The notes below the pieces were generated by a model. That model was not told the DNA's origin. It saw nothing but the letters and a program-made list of their open reading frames with translations, and ran no database searches. 64,000 bases of DNA from Ensifer canadensis (GTDB lineage Bacteria; Pseudomonadota; Alphaproteobacteria; Rhizobiales; Rhizobiaceae): positions 529,501 to 593,500 of the forward strand of contig NZ_CP083374.1 in assembly GCF_017488845.2 (NCBI RefSeq). Direction: 5' to 3'. Positions 1 to 8,086 of the stretch are shown here, piece after piece. The position numbers and the translations under genes are program-made. How positions within the stretch are numbered: position 1 is the first letter of the stretch; each line of letters starts with the position of its first letter.

Positions 1-1389
1 ACGGCGGCCGAATCCGCCGAGGAAGCCTTCTGGTCCTACGGTTATTCGTCCCGCGAGACGCGCGCTGCCTTCCTCGACACCATTGCCGACGAAATCGAGG
101 TCCGTGGCGCCAAGATCACTGAGATCGGCGCCTCGGAAACCGGCTTGCCCGCCGCCCGCCTCGAAGGCGAGCGCGGCCGCACCACCGGTCAGCTGCGCCT
201 CTTCGCTTCCCACATCCGCAAGGGCGAACATCTGGACAGGCGCCATGACGAGGCGCTGCCGAACCGCACCCCCCTGCCCCGACCGGATATTCGTTTGATG
301 CAGCGCCCAATCGGCCCGGTCGCCGTGTTCGGCGCTTCCAACTTCCCGCTTGCCTTCTCGACGATGGGCGGCGACACCGCCTCTGCGCTTGCCGCCGGGT
401 GTCCGGTCATCGTCAAGGGTCACTCCGCCCATCCCGGCACAAGTGAGATCGTGGCGGAAGCCGCCGATGCCGCCATCAGGAGACTTGGCCTCCACCCGGG
501 CGTCTTCTCTTTGATCCAAGGCGGTCGTCGCGATGTCGGCACCGCACTCGTCACGCATCCGCTCGTCAAAGCGGTCGGCTTTACCGGTTCGCTTGCCGGC
601 GGTCGCGCTCTCTTCGATCTCTGCGTCTCACGTCCCGAACCCATTCCCTTCTTCGGCGAACTGGGCTCGGTGAACCCGATGTTCATCCTGCCGGAAGCGC
701 TGAAAGCCCGCGGCGCGGAAATCGCAAAAGGGTGGGCGAGTTCGCTGACGATCGGCGCCGGGCAATTCTGCACCAATCCGGGCATCGCCATTATCCTTTC
801 CGATCAGGTCGACACGTTCGCCGAAGCGACCCGTTCCGCGCTCTCAGGGGTTGGTCCGCAGGTGATGCTGAATGACGGCATGGCCAAAGCCTATCGCGAG
901 GGAAGCATGCGCATCGCTGCCGGTGCCGGTGTGCGCGCGGTCTTGACCACCACCTGCGACCAGCGCGACGCCACACCCTTCCTCTTCCGCGTTTCCGCCG
1001 AGGACTGGCTCTCCAACCATCTACTTTCCGAAGAAGTGTTTGGTCCGCTCGGCCTTATTGTGACGGTCGAGACTATCGAGGAGATGATTGCCGTAGCAAA
1101 GAGCTTCAATGGCCAGCTTACCGCCACGTTGCATCTTGATGCGGGCGACACGCAAGTTGCACGCAGCCTGTTGGCGATCCTGGAGCGCAAGGCGGGGCGT
1201 GTTCTGGCAAATGGTTACCCGACCGGGGTCGAAGTCTGCGATGCCATGGTCCACGGCGGCCCCTATCCGGCATCCACAAACTTCGGCGCAACGTCCGTTG
1301 GAACCCTTTCCATCCGAAGGTTCCTCAGGCCCGTCTGCTACCAGAACCTGCCTGAGGAGCTGCAGCCGGACGACCTCAAATCGATCTAG
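1..1389 (+). CDS. alpha-ketoglutaric semialdehyde dehydrogenase, 5' partial
   Basis: Aldehyde dehydrogenase superfamily protein, 462 residues visible; the reading frame is open to the first base, so the N-terminus lies outside the window. The catalytic cysteine is in GAGQFCTNPG (about residue 257 of the visible part) and the general-base glutamate is in FFGELGS (about residue 220). Overall sequence matches the NADP-dependent KGSADH branch that oxidises 2,5-dioxopentanoate to 2-oxoglutarate, the last step of several sugar-acid and hydroxyproline pathways. The acid-sugar dehydratase and importer downstream support a sugar-acid role. The substrate is inferred from family resemblance. Confidence 0.88.
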   Translation, partial: TAAESAEEAFWSYGYSSRETRAAFLDTIADEIEVRGAKITEIGASETGLPAARLEGERGRTTGQLRLFASHIRKGEHLDRRHDEALPNRTPLPRPDIRLMQRPIGPVAVFGASNFPLAFSTMGGDTASALAAGCPVIVKGHSAHPGTSEIVAEAADAAIRRLGLHPGVFSLIQGGRRDVGTALVTHPLVKAVGFTGSLAGGRALFDLCVSRPEPIPFFGELGSVNPMFILPEALKARGAEIAKGWASSLTIGAGQFCTNPGIAIILSDQVDTFAEATRSALSGVGPQVMLNDGMAKAYREGSMRIAAGAGVRAVLTTTCDQRDATPFLFRVSAEDWLSNHLLSEEVFGPLGLIVTVETIEEMIAVAKSFNGQLTATLHLDAGDTQVARSLLAILERKAGRVLANGYPTGVEVCDAMVHGGPYPASTNFGATSVGTLSIRRFLRPVCYQNLPEELQPDDLKSI

Positions 1390-1471
1390 GCACGGATTGC
1401 GCCGTTGTGGGGCAATGGCGTATCCACAATCAACGGCGGATTCCCGCCTTATTCACCGAATGGCGGCACGC

Positions 1472-2209
1472 ATGACGAAAGTGACCACCCACGAACCGGC
1501 TCCGCTGCCAACCACGACGCTGGTGGTCAAGGTTGCAGACGCGCTTCGCGCACGAATGTCCAAGGGTCATCACAAGCCGGGTGATCGGCTGCCCTCCGAA
1601 GCCCAACTGACGCAGGAATTCGGCGTCAGCCGCACGGTCGTGCGCGAAGCAATTGCAGCACTTCGTTCCGACGGACTGGTGGAGCCACGCCAAGGAGCGG
1701 GCGTCTTTGTTCTCGATCCAACGCTTGCCACCCGCCGTCCGTTTCAAAACGTCGATCTGGCGCGCGTATCTTCGCTGATCGAGATGCTCGAACTTCGCAC
1801 CGCCGTAGAAGGAGATGCTGCAGCCCTTGCCGCGCTTCGCCGCTCGCCCGGACAGGAGGAAAAGATCATCGAGGCCCTCGATGCTTTCCGCACGAGTTCC
1901 GCGGAGGGCCGACCGAGCGCAGAGACCGATTTTGCCTTCCACCTCGCGATTGCTCAGGCCACCAACAACCCGCGCTTCGCAGAATTCCTGCAGATGCTCG
2001 GTCCAACGCTTATTCCGCGCCGGGCGGTGACCGAGAACGGCGTGGAGACGGCGCTGCCCTTGGCCGATATCGAGCGGCTCGTGGACGAACATGAAGCGAT
2101 CCTCGTCGCCATTCAAAATGGCGACGAAACACTGGCTCGCTCAGCCATGCGCGCTCACCTGAAGAACAGTCAGGCGCGGTACCGCGCCATGCTACGAGTG
2201 CTTCGCTGA
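1472..2209 (+). CDS. FCD-type GntR transcriptional regulator 1
   Basis: FadR/GntR-family DNA-binding regulator, about 245 residues. The N-terminal winged helix-turn-helix is clear (PGDRLPSEAQLTQEFGVSR, then TVVREAIAAL), followed by an all-helical FCD ligand-binding domain with metal-ligand-type acidic and histidine residues (for example FAFHLAIAQATNNPRF). ATG at 1472 is preferred; an in-frame ATG at 1460 is also possible and neither has a strong ribosome binding site. It lies 83 bases after the dehydrogenase and is followed by a close paralogue. It probably represses the locus in the absence of its acid ligand, an inference from family behaviour. Confidence 0.87.
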   Translation: MTKVTTHEPAPLPTTTLVVKVADALRARMSKGHHKPGDRLPSEAQLTQEFGVSRTVVREAIAALRSDGLVEPRQGAGVFVLDPTLATRRPFQNVDLARVSSLIEMLELRTAVEGDAAALAALRRSPGQEEKIIEALDAFRTSSAEGRPSAETDFAFHLAIAQATNNPRFAEFLQMLGPTLIPRRAVTENGVETALPLADIERLVDEHEAILVAIQNGDETLARSAMRAHLKNSQARYRAMLRVLR

Positions 2210-2292
2210 GGTACAGGTTTAGACAGCCTGCCCTTGCATTCGGACAGATAACCGATAACATGCCAGACAGGTTCAATGCAGGTGAAGCAGCA

Positions 2293-3042
2293 ATGGAAGC
2301 CCAAAACAATCACGCGAGAGGCACGTCGCTGGCGGCAAAGATCAGCGCCGATCTGCGTCGCGACCTGACCGAAGGCGTCTTCCAGCCCGGCGACCGGCTT
2401 CCGAGCGAAAGTGCGCTCACACGCGAATATTCCGTGAGCCGCACCGTAGTGCGCGAAGCAATTGCAATCCTTCGCGCCGACGGCCTGGTGGAAGCGCGCA
2501 AGGGCGCCGGCATCTTCGCGCTGCAGACGCTCGAAGACAAGAAACAACCATTCAAGGACCTGACCACCGAGCGAATTTCCTCGGTCATAGAGCTTTTGGA
2601 GCTTAGGACAGTCTTTGAGGTGGAGTCCGCCGGGCTTGCGGCCTCGCGCCGTTCTGCTGCACAGATCGAGGCGATCCTCGAGGCCCATCACCACGTTGGC
2701 GAATGCCTCGCCACCGGGAGCCCCACCCGTGACGCCGATTTCGAACTGCATCTCGCCATCGCGGAGGCTACGCAGAACCGTCGCTTTCCCGAATTCCTGC
2801 AGCTCATCCGGTCCGGCATCATTCCTCGAGGCGAACTGCAAGGCTCCGCTCCCGGCTCGCGCCCGAAGGACTATAACCTTCACCTTCAGGAAGAGCACGG
2901 CCTGATCGTGGATGCCATTATCGAAGGCAATAGCGACACTGCGCGCGAGCGCATGCGCGCCCATCTTCGCGGCAGCCTGGATCGCTACAAGGTATTGCTG
3001 CGCTCGCGCACACTGGCCCCCGAAGAGGTCAACCTGTCTTAG
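2293..3042 (+). CDS. FCD-type GntR transcriptional regulator 2
   Basis: Second FadR/GntR-family regulator, about 249 residues and closely similar to its upstream neighbour throughout (shared PGDRLPSE, SRTVVREAIA, DGLVE, GAG[IV]F and the FCD stretch ending in NRRFPEFLQ). The start at 2293 is chosen because AGGTGA precedes it at usual spacing; an ATG at 2260 in the same frame lacks one. The pair looks like a tandem duplication with diverged effector domains. GT-NNN-AC operators begin just after its stop codon, ahead of the cupin gene. Confidence 0.87.
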   Translation: MEAQNNHARGTSLAAKISADLRRDLTEGVFQPGDRLPSESALTREYSVSRTVVREAIAILRADGLVEARKGAGIFALQTLEDKKQPFKDLTTERISSVIELLELRTVFEVESAGLAASRRSAAQIEAILEAHHHVGECLATGSPTRDADFELHLAIAEATQNRRFPEFLQLIRSGIIPRGELQGSAPGSRPKDYNLHLQEEHGLIVDAIIEGNSDTARERMRAHLRGSLDRYKVLLRSRTLAPEEVNLS

Positions 3043-3043
3043 C

Positions 3044-3089
3044 TTGTCATACAGCCTGCAATGCATGTATGTTGGAGATGTCGTACATC
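3044..3089. promoter_or_regulatory. paired GntR/FadR-type operators upstream of the cupin gene
   Basis: Two GT-NNN-AC palindromes: TTGTCATACAG at 3044-3054 and the perfect dyad GATGT-CGT-ACATC at 3077-3089. Both fit the general FadR-subfamily pattern (T-x-GT-NNN-AC-x-A). The first overlaps a possible -35 (TTGTCA, 3045-3050); a weak -10 (TGTATG) lies near 3067-3072, between the two sites. This placement suits repression. Confidence 0.6.
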
Positions 3090-3104
3090 ATCAACGAGGC
3101 ATCC

Positions 3105-3419
3105 ATGACCCTTCCCACCTATCCCGCGATCTCGACCGATACTGGCGTTACCCGGCAAGTTCTTTCGCACTCACCGGAGATCATGGTCGTATCTTTCCGC
3201 TTCGAAAGCGGCGCTAGCGGCCGACTACATAGCCATCCGCACGTTCAATCCACCTACGTCTCGCGTGGCCGTTTCCGCTTTTTCCGTGACGGCGAAGCCC
3301 ATGAATTGAAGGCCGGCGATAGTCTCGTCATCCCCTCAAACACTGAGCATGGGTGCCAATGCCTGGAGACCGGCGAACTTATTGACTGCTTCACACCCCG
3401 CCGAGACGACTTCCTGTGA
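3105..3419 (+). CDS. small cupin-domain protein
   Basis: Single-domain cupin, about 104 residues. The metal-site motif 1 is visible (G-R-L-H-S-H-P-H-V-Q, then the downstream Y-V-S-R-G turn) and motif 2 follows (AGDSLVIPSNTEHG with a histidine ligand). Such small cupins often act as sugar-acid isomerases or ligand sensors; the reaction cannot be assigned here. Start 3105 has GAGG six bases upstream; an upstream ATG at 3069 would begin inside the operator region. It is first in the rightward gene set, ahead of the importer. Confidence 0.8.
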   Translation: MTLPTYPAISTDTGVTRQVLSHSPEIMVVSFRFESGASGRLHSHPHVQSTYVSRGRFRFFRDGEAHELKAGDSLVIPSNTEHGCQCLETGELIDCFTPRRDDFL

Positions 3420-3429
3420 GCAGATTAGC

Positions 3430-3477
3430 TTGACAGTACCCATAACCTGTGACAGATTTCCTTAAGTTGTCATACAG
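3430..3477 (+). promoter_or_regulatory. promoter with operator ahead of the ABC importer operon
   Basis: A perfect -35 TTGACA (3430-3435) is followed after 17 bases by a weak -10 CAGATT (3453-3458). The operator TTGTCATACAG (3467-3477) lies at the expected transcription start and is identical to the first site in front of the cupin gene. This is the layout of a repressor-controlled promoter. Confidence 0.55.
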
Positions 3478-3528
3478 GACGGGAGCCTGTACCGCCTCAC
3501 CTTCCGGCGGATGACAAACGGAGGATTC

Positions 3529-4551
3529 ATGTCTTTACGTCGCATACGCTTCTACGGAGCGGCCGGGCAGATCGGGACCATTGCGGTCACGCTTCTCGGC
3601 CTGCTTCTCCTGACTTTTTTCATTGGCCGGCTCATGCCCGCTGATCCGGTGCGGGCCATAGTCGGAGAAGATGCGACCCGCGAGACCTATGAACAGGTCT
3701 ACAACGCGCTCGGCCTGGACCGTCCTCTTTGGGAACAGTTCATATATTACCTAGGCGATGTCTTCACCGGCAATTTCGGTACCTCTATTCGCACCGGTCA
3801 GCCGGTCATACAGGACATCCTTCATGTCATGCCGGCGACGATCGAACTGGCCACTTTCGCAATCCTTATTGGAGCAGGCCTGGGTGTGCCGCTTGGCGTC
3901 TTTGCCGCCGTCAACAAGGATCGTTGGCCGGATCATGTGGTGCGTGTCTTCAGCCTTTTCGGCCATTCGATGCCGATCTTCTGGACAGGTATGATTGCGC
4001 TCATCGTCTTTTACGCCCATCTCGGGCTGGTCGGCGGCAGCGGGCGGATGGACCAGTTCTACATCGGTCTCGTCGAAGAGCGTACCGGCTTTCTCTTGAT
4101 CGACAGCCTGATCGCCGGCGAGATGGACGTCTTCTGGTCCGCGGTGAACCACATCATCCTGCCAGCGGCGCTACTTGGCTATTCCTCCTCCGCCTACATC
4201 ACCCGCATGACCCGCAGTTTCATGCTCGATCAACTCGGGCAGGAATATGTGACGACCGCGAGAGTGAAGGGGCTTTCGCGCAATCAGACGATCTGGCAGC
4301 ACGCCTTCGTCAATATCCGGGTTCAGCTCGTCACCATCATCGCGCTCGCCTACGGTTCACTGCTCGAAGGAGCGGTCCTTATCGAGACCGTCTTTGCCTG
4401 GCCGGGCTTTGGTCAGTATCTCACCAACAATCTCATCACCGGCGACATGAATGCCGTCATGACCTGCGTATTGATCGTCGGCGTCATCTTCATCGGGCTC
4501 AATCTACTGTCCGACGTTCTCTACCGCATCTTCGATCCAAGGACACGCTGA
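3529..4551 (+). CDS. ABC importer permease, DppB/OppB type
   Basis: Inner-membrane permease of the peptide/opine/nickel ABC importer family, 340 residues. It has the family's N-terminal membrane helix, a short periplasmic stretch with PADPVRAIVG, and five more helices; the cytoplasmic EAA loop (arginine-rich TTARVKGLSRNQTIWQHA) is intact. Start 3529 has CGGAGG five bases upstream; the longer frame from 3511 lacks a site. The stop codon overlaps the next permease start at ATG 4551. Substrate is unknown, but the company of dehydratase and KGSADH suggests a carbohydrate acid or derivative. Confidence 0.9.
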   Translation: MSLRRIRFYGAAGQIGTIAVTLLGLLLLTFFIGRLMPADPVRAIVGEDATRETYEQVYNALGLDRPLWEQFIYYLGDVFTGNFGTSIRTGQPVIQDILHVMPATIELATFAILIGAGLGVPLGVFAAVNKDRWPDHVVRVFSLFGHSMPIFWTGMIALIVFYAHLGLVGGSGRMDQFYIGLVEERTGFLLIDSLIAGEMDVFWSAVNHIILPAALLGYSSSAYITRMTRSFMLDQLGQEYVTTARVKGLSRNQTIWQHAFVNIRVQLVTIIALAYGSLLEGAVLIETVFAWPGFGQYLTNNLITGDMNAVMTCVLIVGVIFIGLNLLSDVLYRIFDPRTR

Positions 4552-5437
4552 TGTCTACCCGCACCGAACCTACGTTCCGCCTGCCGGCTCCGTTGCACGC
4601 ATTGAAGAACATCGTGCTGTTCCTTTTGAAAAGCCCGACCTCGACATTCGGCCTCGCCGTCCTGGTGCTGCTCATTCTGGTAGCTGCCTTTGCACCTTTG
4701 ATCGCCACGCACGACCCCTATGTGCAGGATCTTGCCAAAACGCTGCAGCCGCCGGGCAACGGGCATGTCTTCGGTACCGACGAGCTTGGCCGCGACATTT
4801 TCAGCCGCCTTGTCTGGGGTGCCCGCATCACGCTGACAATCATCTTCCTCGTGTCGATCGTCGTCGGCCCCATCGGCCTCATCATCGGTACGACCGCCGG
4901 CTATCTCGGTGGCAAGATCGATACGGTGATGATGCGCATCACCGACATTTTCCTGTCGTTTCCGAGCCTCATTCTCTCGCTCGCCTTCGTCGCGGCGCTA
5001 GGCCCAAGCCTCAACAACGCCATTGTCGCCATCGCGCTGACCTCCTGGCCACCGATCGCTCGGCTTGCCCGCGCCGAGGCAATGACCTTCCGCAAGGCAG
5101 ATTACATTTCTGCCGCAAGACTTCAGGGGCATCGCCGGCGCGCATCATCTTCAAGTCGATCATGCCCATGTGCCTGCCTTCGGTCCTCATCCGCCTGACC
5201 CTCAACATGGCGACCGTCATCCTCACGGCTGCCGGCCTCGGTTTCCTCGGCCTCGGCGCCCAGCCGCCGCTGCCCGAATGGGGCGCGATGATCGCAACCG
5301 GCCGCCGGTACATGCTGGACAGCTGGTGGCTCGTCACCTTCCCGGGCATCTCGATCCTGTCTGTCAGCCTCGCATTCAACCTGCTCGGCGATGGATTGCG
5401 CGATGCGCTCGATCCCAAGCAGATAAATCGGAGGTAG
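4551..5437 (+). pseudogene. ABC importer permease, DppC/OppC type, interrupted by a one-base frameshift
   Basis: Second permease of the importer, expected to be about 295 residues. Frame one runs from ATG 4551 through the OppC N-terminal domain, FGTDELGRDIFSR, the membrane helices and the EAA loop start (ISAARLQG). It then goes out of frame at the GGGG run 5126-5129. The remainder (GASPARIIFKSI onward, then the last helices to 5437) is intact one frame over. Adding a single G restores an uninterrupted family-length protein. Either the gene is broken or the base call is wrong; all neighbours are intact, which favours a sequence error. Confidence 0.85.
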
Positions 5438-5441
5438 CCCC

Positions 5442-6278
5442 GTGGAAAAATCCATACTCGAGGTCGAAAATCTCCGCATTCGCTATGGCGGCGCGCCGGC
5501 AGAGGCCGTGCGTGGGGTTTCCTTCACGCTTGGCCGGGAACGGTTGGGGATCGTCGGAGAATCCGGTTCAGGCAAGTCCACGGTTGGACGCGCTCTTTTG
5601 CGTCTTCTGCCCGGCGCGACAATCACGGCCGACACGTTGCGCTTTGGGAACCTCGACCTCCTGACGCTCTCCGAAAAAGAGATGCTGAAGGTTCGTGGCC
5701 GGCGGATGTCAATGATCCTCCAGGATCCCAAATTCTCGCTCAACCCGATCCGGCGTGTTGGCGACCAGGTGGCAGAGACCTATCTGCGCCACTTCAGATG
5801 CTCGAAGGCAGAGGCCCGTGACAAGGCGCTCACCATGCTGGAAGCCGTCAAGATTCGTGACCCGAAGCGGGTCTATGATCAATACCCGCATGAAATATCC
5901 GGCGGCATGGGTCAGCGTGTAATGATCGCGATGATGCTTTTGGCAGACCCAGATCTCGTCATCGCCGACGAACCCACCTCCGCGCTCGACGTTACCGTCC
6001 GGCTTCAAGTGTTGAATATCCTCGACGGCCTCGTGCGCGACCGCGGCATTGGCCTCATCATGATCAGTCACGACCTGAACCTTGTGCGCAATTTCTGCGA
6101 CCGCGTTCTCATCATGTATGCCGGTCGCGTGGTTGAAACACTCGCCGCCCGCGACCTCGACAGGGCCGAACACCCCTATACTCGCGGCCTGTTGGCAGCC
6201 CAACCAAGGATCGGTGGCGGGCGTGCGCCTCTGGCCGTGCTCGACCGCCAACCCGAATGGCTGGAGGAGAAAGCCTGA
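5442..6278 (+). CDS. ABC importer ATPase, DppD/OppD type
   Basis: Cytoplasmic ATP-binding subunit, 278 residues. Walker A is GESGSGKST, the signature is ISGGMGQR (the usual ISGGQ with a changed residue) and Walker B is LVIADEPTSALD, followed by the switch histidine in ISHDL. The C-terminal oligopeptide-transporter extension is short. It begins with GTG at 5442; GGAGG at 5430-5434 overlaps the end of the preceding permease, so the genes are translationally coupled. It forms the importer with the two permeases, DppF and the binding protein encoded at 8087-9685. Confidence 0.92.
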   Translation: MEKSILEVENLRIRYGGAPAEAVRGVSFTLGRERLGIVGESGSGKSTVGRALLRLLPGATITADTLRFGNLDLLTLSEKEMLKVRGRRMSMILQDPKFSLNPIRRVGDQVAETYLRHFRCSKAEARDKALTMLEAVKIRDPKRVYDQYPHEISGGMGQRVMIAMMLLADPDLVIADEPTSALDVTVRLQVLNILDGLVRDRGIGLIMISHDLNLVRNFCDRVLIMYAGRVVETLAARDLDRAEHPYTRGLLAAQPRIGGGRAPLAVLDRQPEWLEEKA

Positions 6279-7039
6279 TGTCCGTTTCCGTCGAAACCCG
6301 CGATGTGTCCATCACCTTCGGCGCTGGACCAACCGCCACCAAAGTCTTGCCGAGTGTCAGTTTCTCGGTAAGCCCGGGCGAGTGCTTCGGCCTCGTCGGA
6401 GAAAGCGGCTCGGGCAAATCCACCGTGTTGCGCTGCATCTCGATGCTGACCGATATCTGGACGGGCGACATCCTCATCGGCGGCAAGCCTGTGCGCGAGA
6501 TGCCGCTTATCGAGCGCTGCCGCACGCTGCAGATGGTGTTTCAGGATCCGTACGGCTCGCTGCATCCGCGCCAGTCGGTACGCACCGTGCTCAGCGAGCC
6601 ACTCGTCATTCACAAGCTCGGCGATCGCGAGGATCGCATGCGCAAGGCCATTGCCGATGTCGGCCTGCCCGTTTCCTTCCTCGACCGCTTTCCACACCAG
6701 CTCTCCGGTGGCCAGCGGCAGCGGGTGGCGATTGCCCGCGCGCTCATCCTGGAGCCCTCTTTGTTGCTACTGGACGAACCCACGTCGGCGCTCGATGTCT
6801 CCGTTCAGGCGGAGATCCTGAACCTGCTGCAGCGCCTGCGCGAGGAGCGCGGTTTCACCTACATCATGGTCACGCACGATCTCGCGGTGGTCGACCACAT
6901 GTGCGATCGTTTTGCCGTCATGCTGCATGGAGAGATCACCGAGGTGCTTCCACGCGATGCGATCCCCGGAAACGGAGCGACCCACCCCTATGCCCGAGAA
7001 CTCATCGGCGCCTCACTCGAATACGAAAGCGCGCACTGA
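6278..7039 (+). CDS. ABC importer ATPase, DppF/OppF type
   Basis: Second ATP-binding subunit, 253 residues, start ATG 6278 overlapping the DppD stop as ATGA. Walker A GESGSGKST, Q-loop in MVFQDPYGSLHP, signature LSGGQRQRVAIARAL, Walker B LLLLDEPTSALD and switch histidine in VTHDLAV are all present, so it should be fully active. It is the last gene of the rightward importer operon. Confidence 0.92.
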   Translation: MSVSVETRDVSITFGAGPTATKVLPSVSFSVSPGECFGLVGESGSGKSTVLRCISMLTDIWTGDILIGGKPVREMPLIERCRTLQMVFQDPYGSLHPRQSVRTVLSEPLVIHKLGDREDRMRKAIADVGLPVSFLDRFPHQLSGGQRQRVAIARALILEPSLLLLDEPTSALDVSVQAEILNLLQRLREERGFTYIMVTHDLAVVDHMCDRFAVMLHGEITEVLPRDAIPGNGATHPYARELIGASLEYESAH

Positions 7040-7345
7040 GCTCGACTAATTGAAGCTCGGGCACTCCGTCTGAAATTGCCCTCGACGTGCCAGCTCCCCG
7101 GTCACGCGAAAGTGGCATAAGCAAGCCCAGAGCGCTGCCGATCGGCAGCAGCCCAATTCTTCACATGACAACCCACAACGGCCCGTGGCTTAGCGCAAGC
7201 CGTGGGCAACACAGGCCGACGGGATGAGATGCCAGCGCGTGAAGCTCCGTGGCATCCACGCGCCACAAGCAGTCACGGCAGCAGGCCCTGGTCAAAATCA
7301 AACGTCAGGACACTCACCGAGCATGGAATGGCGGGTTGTTCGCCA
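7040..7345. other. intergenic gap between convergent genes
   Basis: 306 bases between the importer operon and the convergent VOC gene. A short perfect hairpin (GCTGCC-GATC-GGCAGC, 7134-7149) and an imperfect one near 7170-7205 are visible, neither with a U run. No credible gene was found. Confidence 0.5.
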
Positions 7346-7705
7346 TCACTCCTTCGTTGGTTCCCAGAGCTCGATCGGATTGCCCTCGGGATCGTGGATC
7401 CGGGCAAAGCGACCGACTTCCGAGTTCCACTCGGCTCGCGTTTCCACCGCGATCCCGCTCGCCGTGAGGTTTGAAATGAGCCCTTCCAGATCATCTACCC
7501 TGAAATTGATCATCCATTGTTGTTCTCTTCGTCCCAAATAGTCGGTGTTCTCAGAGAAGGGCCCAAAAATTGTCATTCCTGCCTCTTGCTGCCACACGGA
7601 CTTGTGCAGGTCATCAACACCAAGATGCCTCTCATACCATTCGGCCAGCCCAGCCGGGTCCGCTGCCCTGAAGAACACACCGCCTATTCCAACGACCTTT
7701 GGCAT
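7346..7705 (-). CDS. VOC/glyoxalase-fold protein
   Basis: Vicinal-oxygen-chelate family protein, 119 residues, one module pair: an N-terminal beta-alpha-beta (VGIGGVFFRAADPAGLAEWY) and a C-terminal half ending in the typical IHDPEGNPIELWEP. A GGGG-rich ribosome binding site precedes the ATG. Members of this subgroup include glyoxalases, dioxygenases and antibiotic-binding proteins, so no reaction is assigned. It stands alone on the minus strand between the importer operon and the binding-protein operon. Confidence 0.85.
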   Translation of the reverse strand: MPKVVGIGGVFFRAADPAGLAEWYERHLGVDDLHKSVWQQEAGMTIFGPFSENTDYLGRREQQWMINFRVDDLEGLISNLTASGIAVETRAEWNSEVGRFARIHDPEGNPIELWEPTKE

Positions 7706-8030
7706 GAGCCCCCCTTGGCTTGAGAGAGGACAATGCCGGCGAAGGGGCTCACATGCAACCTGAAGGTCAAGCTCGACGTGACGTCCGCAAGGTTGCAGAA
7801 CATCGGTTACCTTTTAGTACTGCTGAGTCTGGAACATCGCCTCGGATGGAAAAGCGTGTCCTGGCGTCATTGCTTGCCGATAGATGTCGGGCGGCTCCCG
7901 ACAGGTAAAAAGGCGCCCCATCGGGCCACTCCGGCCCGTGGGAAATCCACTTGCATGGGGGAGATGCTTGCCGTCGAGCAACGCCACGCCTCTGGGGCCA
8001 TTATGGGGCCAAACCTCATTGAAACGCGAG
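7706..8030. other. intergenic gap without a recognised gene
   Basis: About 325 bases. A 7-bp hairpin (TGTCGGG ... CCCGACA, 7885-7903) is the only clear structure. Open frames here have no family resemblance and no ribosome binding site. Confidence 0.45.
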
Positions 8031-8056
8031 AAAGGCGCGTGCCAGCACGCGCCTTT
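8031..8056 (-). terminator. hairpin terminator downstream of the binding-protein gene
   Basis: A 12-bp perfect stem (AAAGGCGCGTGC / GCACGCGCCTTT) with almost no loop, 30 bases past the stop of the binding-protein gene. The T residues at the stem end are few on either strand, so termination strength is uncertain. Its position suits the end of the leftward operon. Confidence 0.6.
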
Positions 8057-8086
8057 TGGTTTTGGAGAATGAGACGGGTGGTGGTA

